Shown: positions 10,177 to 21,338 of the stretch, piece after piece
Layout: the number at the start of each line of letters is the position of its first letter
How positions within the stretch are numbered: the first letter of the stretch is position 1
Source of the DNA: Symsagittifera roscoffensis
Lineage: Eukaryota; Xenacoelomorpha; Acoela; Convolutidae
Length of the DNA stretch: 64,000 nt
Assembly (NCBI RefSeq): GCF_963678635.1
Contig: NC_087063.1
Coordinates: forward strand, 56,201,504 to 56,265,503
Direction: 5' to 3'
Program-made: the position numbers and the translations under genes
The notes under the pieces: generated by a model
The model's database searches: none
Told to the model about the DNA's origin: nothing
Seen by the model: only the letters and a program-made list of their open reading frames with translations

Positions 10177-10836
10177 AGATGATAACTCTTACATCTAATC
10201 CTGCACATATTATAATTCAATGCTGTTTCATTTACTACGTCGTAATTTTTTCTGAATGAAAAACTGATGGAATGTCTGATAATTATGTACCATTTTTGAA
10301 TTTAGTTTGATTCCCCGATTTTTTCGCATCAAATAATCTAGTATTTTTCATTTGATGAAGCTTTATTAGTTTTTTTTCACCAGCGAGTGTACTATTTCAT
10401 TACGAAAGCACTTTTTTTTCAACCTCGCGAATAAAACTTCTCATTTGGCAGAACTGTCGCTCATTGCTGCGGTGATTTGATAACATGTTTAGACTGCTTT
10501 ATTGAGGGCTACTGTTTGCCTGTTGTCAAGCAATCATGGCGAAGGACGCGAGATTCGTTAACTCCAGGTCTTTGGGCTGATTCCTGCACTGCACATAGTT
10601 ACCTTTTTCAAGGTCCATATTAAGAGACAATGAACGTAGTGAAGAGTTTTACATAATCCGTGATGATTGTTTCGTTTGTTTTGTTTTCAGGAAAAACACT
10701 TTTCATGCTTGAATTCAAATTCAAGCTTTGATATCTTCTGAAGATCTTTGAAAATGAAACATTTTGCCTTAATTTTTTTACTATTCTTTCGCAAGTGTTT
10801 ATTGAAGAAGTCATGAAGTAAATTGTTCCCCACACC

Positions 10837-10968
10837 ATGGATACCGTTTTTAGTGAGCAGCAAGGAGGGGTATCCGTGAGCACAAATGAAGTTGAGGGGG
10901 ATAAACTAGATAATGTTTCGAACGAGGTTGTAAAACTAAAAGCCTTAAATAACGAATTGAACCTTTGA
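10837..10968 (+). pseudogene. Short downstream frame, copy 3, nonsense-truncated
   Basis: The copy begins like the others (MDTVFSEQ...), but the codon read CGA in copies 1 and 2 is TGA at 10966-10968, ending the frame after 43 codons. This single transition shows the frame is not under selection in copy 3. Confidence 0.6.
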
Positions 10969-10997
10969 GTAGTATATGTTGGGGCTGAAGTGGGGGT

Positions 10998-11560
10998 GGT
11001 TGGTGACCCCCATGTTTTAAGATGGGGAATAGAGCATCGGTCAACAACCTATGTGCTCGGTCAACAACCTATAAGATTGGGAATGGTTTTCCTATGTATT
11101 AAGATAGGTAATGTGTTATGCCATAGGTTTGAGATGGTAAGTTTCAGAAAATTCTCTCGGCACCCGATCTTACCATGTTTTAAGATAGTGTATAGATTTC
11201 TCTATATAAAAGTAATAGACATTCAAAGTATTAAGATAAGTTTTGCCATGTATTAAGATACGAGATTTGAGATGGTAAGTTTCAAAAAAGTAGCCCCCGA
11301 ATTTTTTGGAGCTCGAGTTTGCCGATACATGCGTTTCTTAGCTAACTCCTACGATTTGAGGTATGTAAGGGCTATCTTAAAAAATTTCGGTATAATAAAT
11401 TTGAGATGGTAATTTTAAGAATTTTTTTTTTCTAAATTTTACTTGCATATACATTTTTATCTTGAAAAAAAAACATTTTTTTTCTTGAGAAATCGAAAAA
11501 AATTTTTTTTGGATGTTAAGCTTCAGATGGTAAGTTTCGACAACTGAGCTCAGGAATTCT
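10998..11560. repeat. TTAAGATA-type repeat, second copy
   Basis: Near-identical to 6987-7540, with a few substitutions and shorter homopolymer runs. It begins at GACCCCCATG right after the downstream frame and runs into the next Maverick fragment at GAGCTCAGGAATTC. Confidence 0.7.
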
Positions 11561-11634
11561 TTCGATAATTTTGAACAAGTAAACTTTTAAAAGTAACTGA
11601 TCTAAAAACAAAGAATTTGATAGTTTGACTTACA

Positions 11635-11850
11635 CGTATTTAGGTATTGAATCAACAATGTCCCATACACAAGTCTTATGTAGTGGGCAAATGTTATTGA
11701 ACACTGTCTTACATTCTAGGTTGAAGAAATGTCTCGGTTTAGCAATTAAACAGTATTAATTCACTATTTTTTCTGAAGTTTTAGCTCTGAAGAAAAACAA
11801 AATAGATAGTACAGAGACAATTACGATGGAAAGTCCCAAAAAATTACAAT
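11635..11850 (-). pseudogene. Maverick-associated membrane peptide, fragment M2
   Basis: Copy of the 7616-7825 frame with the same hydrophobic start and cysteine-bearing tail. One base change (CATTC to TTAATTC near 11,757) creates a stop within it. Confidence 0.4.
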
Positions 11851-11872
11851 GTGTTTATAGGAACCTGAAAAC

Positions 11873-13057
11873 TCAAAGAAAATAAACTTTTTTAGCGACT
11901 GTTCCCAATATGTCAATTTGAATGTTTGATAATCTTTCTCCCAAGACTATCACTTCCGTTACTTGCTCCAAGTGAAACTGGAAAAACATTTCAAATCTCA
12001 AGCTTTCTCAGCTAAGTTCTGGTTAATCCAACTGTTCAGCTGCATCCTGTTGTGAAGTCAAGTCAAAAACTAGATTATAGTGATTTGGCAAATTTCCCAT
12101 AGGAAGAGCTGGAAAATCTTCGTTAAACTGCATTGCTTTCTTTATTGTAACATAGGGGCGACAATGAGAAGTTGAATCTAATGAAATAATTGCTCTTTCA
12201 CCCCGATTAATTCTAAGCTCTTAAATGAAATTGTTGATAGTTGAAAGGATTTCCATGAAATGATCCCGCAACGGCTGAATTTGTATTCATTGCAGCAGCT
12301 ATTCTCATTGGGGCATTATTGAAAACATTTCCTGAATAAACTGATTTTGACGAGACGGAATGATAAAGATTCTTGCTAACGTTGCCATGTAATTTCAATG
12401 AGCAGATTCCCTTTCCAGATTGCATTGCAAGTATTGATGATTAGGTTCAGCTACTAAAATTCTTCTGGTAAACAGCGAACAATCAACAATTTTCAGATTA
12501 ACTTTTGGGTTATTAGACAGCATGTAAAAATTAGGTCTAGCTCGAATTAATTTAATTCGAAGTTCAGTTTTTCGTAGTAATAATTTTTCACAAGTAAACA
12601 AATCAATGGCAAGCCTGCCATAAAGTGAAAAAGTTATTCCTGATTCTAAAGAGTTAGTCCTATCAGTGAACGGATACATATCAAATGCTTCCGGAAATTC
12701 TTCAAAACTATATCCGTGACAAGCAACTTTTCCTTTATTACTCACTGCCGTTGAGTTGAGTTTGTGCGATGTTTGTGCTTCATGAAGATATAATCCATTG
12801 GCGTTGTAGACCATTGTATTGTTAAATTAAACTTCATAATTGGAGAATAGAAAATGTAGTAGATTGTTTACATAAATTAAGTAAGTTTGTGGGTCCTCAT
12901 CTGAGTCATCTTCTGATTTCGCTGTATATTCTGCTTCTTTTTTGAAAGCATCAAACAGTCTTTCTTTGAATAATTGAAGCTTTAAACTGAGGTGGGTTTC
13001 ACGTATTTCCAAATAAAGGCTACGGTTGTCTCAAATTCAAACTCAATACTGCTTTCA
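11873..13057 (-). pseudogene. Maverick major capsid protein pseudogene, copy M2 (5'-truncated)
   Basis: It carries the same pieces and the same inactivating lesions as copy M1: stop after NYEV, frameshift after ESAH, reading frames at 12213-12425 and 12395-12814. The N-terminal end is lost at about 13,057, within the acidic EFEFETD segment, where a TTAAGATA-type repeat takes over. A small deletion near 13,025 changes the local frame. Confidence 0.78.
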
Positions 13058-13350
13058 ATAGACATTCAAAGTATTCAGATAAGTTTTGCCATGTATTAAG
13101 ATGTATTAAGATCGAGTTTGCGGATACATGCGTTTCTTAGCTAACTCCTACGATTTGAGATATGTAAGGGCTATCTTATTAAATTTCGGTATGATTAGAC
13201 TGAGATGGTAATTTGAAGAATTTTTTTTCATTTCTAAACTTTACTTGCAGATACATTTTTATCGTGAAAAAAAAAAACACTTTTATCTTGAAAAATCGGA
13301 AAAAACTTTTTTTGGATGTTAAGTTACAGATAGTAAGTTTCGACAAAAAT
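13057..13350. repeat. TTAAGATA-type repeat, short copy
   Basis: A shortened relative of 7195-7540, beginning ATAGACATTCAAAGTATT and including CGATTTGAGATATGTAAGGGCTATCTTA. It is fused directly to the truncated capsid pseudogene. It is repeated at about 22,510-22,800. Confidence 0.65.
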
Positions 13351-14685
13351 GAAGTTTCGATTTAGAATATGGGATCTTAAACTAATATATCATTAAATCT
13401 TTTTTAAAAAAAAATCTATTAAATACTTGTTTCATATTTATATTCCCTCAGGTTATCCGGGTAAAATTGACAAGAGGAGATTATCTTTGACAGGTTAATT
13501 ATTCCGCTCCACGGGATATCAGGGGAAGTTTGACAGCTCCGTACGGTTGATTGCTTTTATATTCCATTTAATGTTTTATTCCCCATGTTTTATTCCCCAA
13601 GGATGAGAGCTCCATTATAATAATTACTTATGATTTATTTTTATCTTTTTTCACATAGTTATTGCACGATTATATGACAGATGCATATTAGCATTTCCCC
13701 ACGGAATTAATGGTGCGTGAATTGCTTTCGTGGGAGAAAAAAATTTCATAAAATCAATTGAGTTATATCCAATCAAAATCTGCATGGACTTTTCATTGGA
13801 GCTAAGTTATAAATCTGCAAAAATTTTTGAATTTTCGACCAATCGGATGTTTTTACCAAGTTCCCATTTTTATGTCAATATGCTTATTCATTCTCATAAT
13901 TCTTGGCATGTTTAATTTCAGTTCTCCTTTATCACTTTGACTAACTTTTTGAAAGTTCTTAAATCTTTTTGAAATTTCTAAAAAATTATCATGCAATTTT
14001 GTCATTTGCTCTGACCCAGTAAAAATTTACACTGAGAAAGATATAGTATCATAAATCTTTTTGCGTCTGATATTTGTGTATGATAATTTTTCCATCTTTC
14101 TCAGAGTAAACTTTTAAGAAGATTATTCAATTTACTAGAAGTTGGTTACAATTTTCTTTCAATTGGTGGACTAAACATCCATAATCTATTATCATTTTTC
14201 GTGTATTTCACCGAAAGGATAGTTGCTAAGAAGCTTTTTGTGAAAAAAAATAAGGAATGTTAGGAGAAATTAAATATTTAAATAAATAAACAATTCACTA
14301 CATCGTATAGTAAACTTAGTGCAGAATTTTACGCTTACAAATTAAAAGTGCACTTTTACATAAATTTATTTGATGATATTCAAACCATGCACATCATGAA
14401 CTCTATTCAAGTTTTTAGGTAGAATTTAAAAAGAAAAATGCTGAAAAAATTTCGTAAAATCCACACAAATTATCAGTTTTTTTAGTTTTCTGGTAACCAT
14501 TCGCCAATATTTTTTTTGTTACAAAGGAATTTGTTGTTCTTTTTTGTTCCAAAGTATCAGCAAAGTAGTAATTCTTGTCCAATCGAGCTATCATGATCCA
14601 GTGTTCTCCTCCATCAGTGCTTTGAGCTGAGTTTATTGAGGTACTTTATCAGAGGGGTAAGATCCACTGTACTTAAACCTGAGCT
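13351..14685. other. AT-rich spacer block without recognisable gene
   Basis: This 1.3 kb is not part of the Maverick unit and is repeated at about 22,800-24,136. It contains a 61-codon plus-strand frame at 13730-13915, which I judge accidental, and an imperfect hairpin at 14026-14110 (TTTACACTGAGAAAGAT paired with ATCTTTCTCAGAGTAAA). The right edge joins the next Maverick unit at GAGCTCAGGAATTC. Confidence 0.6.
14026..14110. repeat. Short inverted repeat, MITE-like
   Basis: Two 17 bp arms (14026-14042 and 14094-14110) differ at one position and enclose about 50 AT-rich bases. The pairing extends weakly outward. The repeat occurs again at about 23,477-23,561 in the duplicated block. It is too small to code and could be a miniature inverted-repeat element. 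Confidence 0.55.
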
Positions 14686-15014
14686 CAGGAATTCTTTCAA
14701 TAATTTTGAACAAGTGAACTTGAAAAATTAACTGATCTAAAAACAAATAATTTGATAGTTTGATTTACACGTATTTAGGCATTGAATCAACAATGTCCCA
14801 TACACAAGTCTTATGTAGTTGGCAAATGTTATTGAACACTGTCTTACATTCTAGGTTGAAGAAATGTCTCGGTTCATCAATTAAACAGCATTCATTTTCT
14901 ATTTTTTCTGAAGTTCTTGCTCTGAAGAAAACAAAATAGATAGTACAGAGACAATAACGATGGAAAGTCCCGAAAAAAAATACAATGTGTATATAGGAAC
15001 CTGAAAACTCAAAA

Positions 15015-16290
15015 ATAAATAAACAGATTTAGCGACTGTTCCCAATTTGTCAATTTGAATGTTTGATAGTCTTTCTCCCTAGACTATCACTTCCGTTACT
15101 TGCTCCAAGTGAAACTGGAAAAACATTTCAAATCTCAAGCTTTCTCAGCTAAGTTCTGGTTAATCCAACTGTTCAGCTGCATCCTGTTGTGAAGTCAAGT
15201 CAAAAACTAGATTATAGTGATTTAGCAAATTTCCCATAGAAAGAGCTGGAAAATCTTCGTTAAACTGCATTGCTTTCTTTATTGTAACATAGGGGCGACA
15301 ATGAGAAGTTGAATCTAATGAAATAATTGCTCTTTCACCCGAATAGTTCTAAGCTCTCTTAAACGAAATTGTTGATAATTGAAAGGATTTCCATGAAATG
15401 ATCCCGCAAAGGCTGAAATTGTATTCATTGCAGCAGCTCTTCTCATTGGGGCATCATTGAAAACATTTCCAGAATAAACTGGTTTTGACGAGACGGAATG
15501 ATAAAGATTCTTGCTAACGTTGCCATGTAATTTCAATGAGCAGATTCCCTTTCCAGATTGCATTGCAAGTATTGATGATTAGGTTCAGCTACTAAAGTTC
15601 TTCTAGTAAAAAGCGAACAAACAACAATTTTCAGATTAACTTTTGGGTTATTAGACAGCATGTAAAAATTAGGTCTAGCTCGAATTAATTTAATTCGAAG
15701 TTCAGTTTTTCGTAGTAATAATTTTTCACAAGTAAACAAATCAATGGCAAACCTGCCATAAAGTGAAAAATTTATCCCTGATTCTAAAGAGTTAGTCCTA
15801 TCAGTGAACGGATACATATCAAATGCTTCCGAAAAAACTTCAAAACTATATCCGTGACAAGCAACTTTTCCTTTATTACTCACTGCCGTTGAGTTGAATT
15901 CATGCGATGTTTGTGCTTTATGAAGATATAATCTATTGGCGTTGTAAACCATTGTATTGTTAAATTAATTTCATAATTGGAGAATGTAGAAGATTGCTTA
16001 CATAAATTAAGTAAGTTTGTGGGTCCTCATCTGAGTCATCTTCTGATTTCGCTTTATTTTCTGCTTCTTCTTTTTTGAAAGCATCAAACAGAATTCCTTT
16101 GAATAATTGAAGCTTTAAACTGAGGTGGGTTTCACGTATATCCAAATGAAGGCTAGGGGTCCGTCTCAAATTCAAACTCAATACTGCTTTCATCCAGAGA
16201 TGTACTGGGAAATACTTCTTGGCTGTAAGATGAAATAATTGTTTCCAAAACTGGGATTTAATCAAAAATTTTCAAAGAAGAATTTGTAAA
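15015..16290 (-). pseudogene. Maverick major capsid protein pseudogene, copy M3
   Basis: Frames at 15960-16265, 15533-15952 and 15315-15563 cover the same capsid text as M1. Here the NNLLH...NYE region has a small deletion (reads NLLHSPIMKLI) instead of the M1 stop, and the EFEFETD region has a further frameshift (extra base in AGGGGTCC). The shared frameshift after ESAH remains. Confidence 0.78.
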
Positions 16291-16424
16291 AGCTCCGTAC
16301 CGAAACTGACAACTTTGATTTATACTCGTTTTATTTTGTCAAAAATGTCTTTGCGAGACAGACTGGTTTCGAACTACTTTTTCGAGAAATGTCTCTATTA
16401 GTTCTACGCTTGTATTTCTTTTTT

Positions 16425-16625
16425 TCACCTCCTAAATATTTTTGTTCCAACATCTTTTGCTAATGTTTTTTTTGTTCCGCTAACGACTTCTCCTATCTCT
16501 GTTGTTGCAACTTCAATTAAATCTGCTCTATTTCTTTTTCCAGCTGAGAATGCAGTGGAATGCAGTTCTCTCAAGAGTTTTTGCAAGAACACCAAAAGCT
16601 CTTCCACGCTGTCTTCCATGTCCAC
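16425..16625 (-). pseudogene. Small Maverick protein between penton and major capsid
   Basis: A 66-codon minus-strand frame (VEELLVFLQKLLRELHSTAFSAGKRNRADL...) is predicted helical at the start and polar after. It lies between the penton and major-capsid pseudogenes and recurs at about 19,600-19,780 (shortened), 25883-26077 and 29044-29238. In adeno-like virus groups this slot often holds a small capsid-interior protein, but the match here is positional only and the true frame is uncertain. Confidence 0.35.
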
Positions 16626-16649
16626 GAAAACTGGGAAAATTAGCTGAAC

Positions 16650-17497
16650 TTTGAAAAACTTTTTCCTATGAAGTATATATCAAAAATGATTCTCCGAAAT
16701 CTGAAAACAAGAGAACAACTCGTGTAGTCCCTAAGAACACAAAAGGAAGATTTTTTGCCTGTAGTATCCCTCAGTTCTATTTTTATGCTATGGAAAGAGT
16801 TTTTTTAATAATTTTTTAACTTTAAATTTGTAAAGGATTGATATTTCATGTACTGTCGTGTAAATATCTCCATTTTGTTTACTTTGGAAATGAAAGAAAT
16901 ACAACGCAGTAAGGGAGTTTTTGTCTCATATACTATTTTATATAAATTATCTATAAATCATTAGGGAATGTTTTCTTATGTCGTAAGAATACTGAGGATA
17001 ATGTGGACCTTTTCCTTTCCTTATAACCCCTGTCTGAGTTTGTTCTAAATCACAACGAAAAATTTCGCTCAAATTTGCACTTTGAATTATAAACACTGAT
17101 TGATCCTCAGGTAAATGAATGGCTAGTTTTTTTGTAATCTTATCTACTGATACGTAAATTCCGTTATGTTCTTATTTTTGTGCAACTATACGTTTTCGAA
17201 TTTTTTCTTTCATAGCTTCAGCTATATCAACAATACTTGGATACAATCCAGGTTCATTGTGCATCGGTTGAATCTATCCTCAGAACTTTCTCGCCCATCT
17301 ATGAAAGTAAACTTTCTCTCAGTAACGGTTTGGTACAATGAAGGATACGATATTACTGAAATAGCAACTTCCTATACTCCTTTCAGATGTATTTGTTCCG
17401 GTAGAAAAGAACTAAGACTTTTATTCGGATAATGAAAAGAAGCATTAGAAACTAGCTCACTAGTAAAAGAATCCGTAACAACAGATCGATAGAAATT
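16650..17497 (-). pseudogene. Maverick penton (minor capsid) pseudogene, copy P3
   Basis: The minus strand from about 17,497 reads RSVVTDSFTSELVSNASF, SSFLPEQIHLKG, a TAG stop, EVAISVISYPSLYQTVTEGKF and then multiple stops. The pattern LP..I.L.G.(W)EVA...ISYP is typical of the single-jelly-roll penton protein of Maverick/adinto-type elements. The expected start codon is changed (ATA). The 3' half has no long frame. Confidence 0.6.
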
Positions 17498-17559
17498 TAT
17501 TTTGAAAATTGACTTATCTTTAATCTGAACATTTTCTCAGCTCTTTTTCATAAAATTTT

Positions 17560-17865
17560 CTCCGAATTTCTTATTTTCGAGATCTTTGATAATGCATGGA
17601 GGAGTTTTTTTGTAGATATTGACGAAATTTCAAAATTTTCATATGTAAACGAAAATCTCTAGGAGGTTTTTTTTGTAGATATGGCCGAAATTTCATCTGT
17701 TAACAAAATCTTTTTTCGAAATTCTCTATCCCCAACTTTGAATTTTGGTTTAGTATATTTCATGAACGATTTGTTATACAAAATTGATAAAAAATCACTA
17801 TTTTTCACATCTCTTGGAGTTTTTCCAATAGATCGATTCTTAAGACAGTTCAGGAATTCTTTCAA
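17560..17865 (-). pseudogene. Maverick integrase C-terminal fragment
   Basis: The frame 17659-17865 reads NCLKNRSIGKTPRDVKNSDFLSILYNKSF and continues to KPKFKVGDREF, TDEISAIST, the C-terminal DNA-binding end of the retroviral-type integrase carried by Mavericks. Its N-terminal side is cut at 17,851, where it is fused to the membrane-peptide region of the adjacent unit. The catalytic core is absent. Confidence 0.7.
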
Positions 17866-17924
17866 TAATTTTGAACAAGTGAACTTGAAAAATTAACTGA
17901 TCTAAAAACAAATAATTTGATAGT

Positions 17925-18170
17925 TTGACTTACACGTATTTAGGCATTGAATCAACAATGTCCCATACACAAGTCTTATGCAGTGGGCAAATGTTAATGA
18001 ACATTGTCTTACATTCTAGGTTGAAGAAATGTCTCGGTTCATCAATTAAGCAGCATTCATTTTCTATTTTTTCTGAAGTTTTAGCTCTGAAGAAAACAAA
18101 ATAGATAGTACAGAGACAATAACGATGGAAAGTCCCGAAAAAAATACAATGTGTATATAGGAACCTGAAA
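17925..18170 (-). pseudogene. Maverick-associated membrane peptide, fragment M4
   Basis: Copy of the hydrophobic-plus-cysteine peptide described for 7616-7825. It retains the NLECKTMF and CPLHKTCVWD text on the minus strand, directly after the major-capsid stop at 18183. Confidence 0.4.
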
Positions 18171-18182
18171 ACTCAAAAATAA

Positions 18183-19440
18183 TCAAACAGATTTAGCGAC
18201 TGTTCCCAATTTGTCAATTTGAATGTTTGATAGTCTTTCTCCCTAGACTATCACTTCCGTTACTTGCTCCAAGTGAAACTTGAAAAATCATTTCAAATCT
18301 CAAGCTTTTTCTGCTAAGTTCTGGTTTATCCAACTGTTCAGCTGCATCCTGTAGTGAAGTCAAGTCAAAAACTAGATAATAGTGATTTTGAAAATTTCCC
18401 ATAGGAAGAGCTGGAAAATCTTCGTTAAACTGCATTGCTTTCATTATTGTAACATAGGGGTGACAAGGAGAAGTTGTATCTAATGAAATAATTGCTCTTT
18501 CACCCGAATAGTTCTAAGCTCTCTTAAATGAAATTTTCGATAATTGAAAGGATTTCCATGAAATGATCCCGCAACGGCTGAATTTGTATTCATTGCAGCA
18601 GCTCTTCTCATTGGGGGCATCATTGAAAACATTTCCAGAATAAACTGGTTTTGACGAGAAGGAATGATAAAGATTCTTGCTAACGTTGCCATGTAATTTC
18701 AATGAGCAGATCCCTTTCCAGATTGCATTGCAAGTATCGATGATTAGGTTCAGCTACTAAAGTTCTTCTAGTAAACAGCGAACAATCAACAATTTTCAGA
18801 TTAACTTTTGGGTTATTAGACAGCATGTAAAAATTAGGTCTAGCTCGAATTAATTTAATTCGAAGTTCAGTTTTTCGTAGTAATAATTTTTCACAAGTAA
18901 ACAAATCAATGGCAAACCTGCCATAAAGTGAAAAAGTTATCCCTGATTCTAAGTAAGAGTTAGTCCTATCAGTGAACGGATACATATCAAATGCTTCGAA
19001 AAATCTTCAAAACTATATCCGTGACAAGCAACTTTTCCTTTATTACTCACTGCCGTTGAGTTGAATTTGTGCGATGTTTGTGCTTTATGAAGATATAATC
19101 CATTGGCGTTGTAAACCATTGTATTGTTAAATTAATTTCATAATTAGAGAATGTAGAAGATAGCTTACATAAATTAAGTAAGTTTGTGGGTCCTCATCTG
19201 AGTCATCTTCTGATTTCGCTTTATATTCTGCTTCTTCTTTTTTGAAAGCATCAAACAGACTTCCTTTGAATAATTGAAGCTTTAAACTGAGGTGGGTTTC
19301 ACGTATGTCCAAATGAAGGCTACGGTCCGTCTCAAATTCAAACTCAATACTGCCTTCATCCAGAGATGTACTGGGAAATACTTCTTGGCTGTAAGATGAA
19401 ATAATTGTTTCCAAAACTGGGATTTAATCAAAAATTTCCA
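18183..19440 (-). pseudogene. Maverick major capsid protein pseudogene, copy M4
   Basis: It has the most complete C-terminal text: the frame 18214-18444 reads AMQFNEDFPALPMGNFQNHYYLVFDLTSLQDAAEQLDKPEL, and a TGA stop at 18183-18185 follows KLGTVAKSV in a shifted frame. Other pieces are at 19127-19414, 18680-18985 and 18480-18692. An extra AGTA near 18,953 and a base loss near 18,996 add frameshifts not seen in M1. It is a pseudogene throughout. Confidence 0.78.
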
Positions 19441-19599
19441 AAGAAGATTTTGTAAAAGCTCCGTACCGAAACTGACAACTTTGATTTATACTCGTTTTAT
19501 TTTGTCAAAAATGTCTTTGCGAGAGAGACTTGTTTCGAACTACTTTTTCGAGAAATGTCTCTATTAGTTCTACGCTTGTATTTCTTTTTTCCACCTAAA

Positions 19600-19780
19600 T
19601 GTTTTTGTTCCAACATCTTTTGCTAATGTTTTTTTTGTTCCGCTAACGACTTCTCCTATCTCTGTTGTTGCAATTTCAAATAAATTGCTCTATTTCTTTT
19701 TCTAGCTGAGAATGCAGTTCTCTCAAGAGTTTTTGCAAGAACACCAAAAGCTCTTCCACGCTGTCTTCCATGTCCACGAA
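19600..19780 (-). pseudogene. Small Maverick protein, shortened copy
   Basis: Copy of 16425-16625 with a one-base loss (AATTGCTC for AATCTGCTC near 19,686) and a 10 bp deletion of one of two GTGGAATGCA-like repeats, so the frame is broken. Confidence 0.35.
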
Positions 19781-19799
19781 AACTGGGAAAATTAGCTGA

Positions 19800-20645
19800 A
19801 CTTTGAAAAACTTTTTCCTATGAAGTATATATCAAAAATGATTCTCCGAAATCTGAAAACAAGAGAACAACTCGTGTAGTCCCTAAGAACACAAAAGGAA
19901 GATTTTTTGCCTGTAGTATCCCTCAGTTCTATTTTTATGCTATGGAAAGAGTTTTTTTAATAATTTTTTAACTTTAAATTTGTAAAGGATTGATATTTCA
20001 TGTACTGTCGTGTAAATATCTCCATTTTGTTTACTTTGGAAATGAAAGAAATACAACTCAGTAAGGGAGTTTTTGTCTCATATACTATTTTATATAAAAT
20101 AACTATAAATCATTAGGGAATGTTTTCTTATGTCGTAAGAATACTGAGGATAATGTGGACCTTTTCCTTTCCTTATAACCCCTGTCTGTGTTTGTTCTAA
20201 ATCAGAACGAAAAATTTGGCTCAAATTTGCACTTTGAATTATAAACACTGATTGATCCTCAGGTAAATGAATGGCTAATTTTTGTGTAATCTTATCTACT
20301 GATACGTAAATTCCGTTATGTTCTTATTTTTGTGCAACTATACGTTTTCGAATTTTTTCATTCATAGCTTCAGCTATATCAACAATACTTGGATACAATC
20401 CAGGTTCATTGTGCATCGGTTGAATCTATCCTCAGAAATTTCTCGCCCATCTATGAAAGTAAACTTTCCCTCAGTAACGGTTTGGTACAATGAAGGATAC
20501 GATATTACTGAAATAGCAACTTCCTATTCTCCTTTCAGATGTATTTGTTCCGGTAGAAAAGAACTAAGACTTTTATTCGGATAATGAAAAGAAGCATTAG
20601 AAACTAGCTCACTAGTAAAAGAATCCGTGACAACAGATCGATAGA
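19800..20645 (-). pseudogene. Maverick penton pseudogene, copy P4
   Basis: Same text and same TAG at the expected tryptophan of the LKG.EVAIS segment as in P3. The start codon position reads ATC (ATTGATTTTG on the plus strand). The shadow plus-strand frame at 20318-20584 is not a gene. Confidence 0.6.
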
Positions 20646-20709
20646 AATTGATTTTGAAAATTGACTTATCTTTAATCTGAACATTTTCTCAGCTCTTTTT
20701 CATAAAATT

Positions 20710-21016
20710 TTCTCCGAATTTCTTATTTTCGAGATCTTTGATAATGCATGGAGGAGTTTTTTTGTAGATATTGACGAAATTTCAAAATTTTCATATGTAA
20801 ACGAAAATCTCTAGGAGGTTTTTTTGTAGATATGGCCGAAATTTCATCTGTTAACAAAATCTTTTTTCGAAATTCTCTATCCCCAACTTTGAATTTTGGT
20901 TTAGTATATTTCATGAACGATTTGTTATACAAAATTGATAAAAAATCACTATTTTTCACATCTCTTGGAGTTTTTCCAATAGATCGATTCTTAAGACAGT
21001 TCAGGAATTCTTTCAA
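20710..21016 (-). pseudogene. Maverick integrase C-terminal fragment, copy 2
   Basis: The frame 20723-21016 contains NRSIGKTPRDVKNSDF, KPKFKVGDREF and DEISAISTKKPPRD. A one-base length change compared with copy 1 lets the frame run about 29 codons further. The catalytic core is absent. Confidence 0.7.
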
Positions 21017-21080
21017 TAATTTTGAACAAGTGAACTTGAAAAATTAACTGATCTAAAAACAAATAATTTGATAGTTTGAC

Positions 21081-21338
21081 TTACACGTATTTAGGCATTG
21101 AATCAACAATGTCCCATACACAAGTCTTATGCAGTGGGCAAATGTTAATGAACATTGTCTTACATTCTAGGTTGAAGAAATGTCTCGGTTCATCAATTAA
21201 GCAGCATTCATTTTCTATTTTTTCTGAAGTTTTAGCTCTGAAGAAAACAAAATAGATAGTACAGAGACAATAACGATGGAAAGTCCCGAAAAAAAATACA
21301 ATGTGTATATAGGAACCTGAAAACTCAAAAATAATCAA
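21081..21338 (-). pseudogene. Maverick-associated membrane peptide, fragment M5
   Basis: An 85-codon minus-strand frame, the longest version of this peptide: a hydrophobic N-terminus (SYIHIVFFFGTFHRYCLCTIYFVFF) then NLECKTMFINICPLHKTCVWDIVD. It sits at the left edge of the second 9.45 kb block. Family and function are unknown. Confidence 0.5.

Larger units (their letters stand above)
9295..13057. repeat. Second-level duplication: copy of 5273-9294 (4.02 kb)
   Basis: From GCATTTTGACGG at 9295 the sequence repeats 5273-9294: Ubc13 upstream region, Ubc13, downstream frame, TTAAGATA-type repeat and Maverick major-capsid fragment, in the same order. The offset falls from 4,022 to about 4,014 through small indels. 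It ends inside the major-capsid pseudogene at about 13,057, where it jumps into another repeat. The left junction joins Maverick sequence directly to the Ubc13 upstream region. Confidence 0.93.
14687..17851 (-). mobile_element. Maverick unit 1 of the 3.15 kb tandem array
   Basis: This unit runs, in minus-strand order, from the integrase C-terminus (17,851 side) through penton, small protein and major capsid to the membrane peptide (14,687 side). The next unit starts at 17,852 with the same GGAATTCTTTCAATAATTTTG sequence. It is about 3,165 bp long. No gene in it is intact. Confidence 0.8.
17852..21001 (-). mobile_element. Maverick unit 2 of the 3.15 kb tandem array
   Basis: Direct repeat of the preceding unit (3,150 bp) with small indels. 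It has the same gene order and the same fused edges. The next junction, with GACAGTTCAGGAATTC, is at 21,001/21,002. Confidence 0.8.

Noticed and set aside
13771-13786. 16-base match AATCAAAATCTGCATG to 61185-61200
   Set aside because: In 64 kb of AT-rich DNA a single 16-base match is expected about once by chance, and flanks do not align.
17166-17432. Plus-strand frame MFLFLCNYTFSNFF..., repeated at 20318, 26618 and 29793
   Set aside because: It is the antisense of the penton pseudogene; its repetition only reflects the tandem array.
17681-17896. Plus-strand frame MAEISSVNKIFFRN..., repeated at 20832 and 27133
   Set aside because: Antisense of the integrase C-terminal fragment, which has clear family text on the minus strand.
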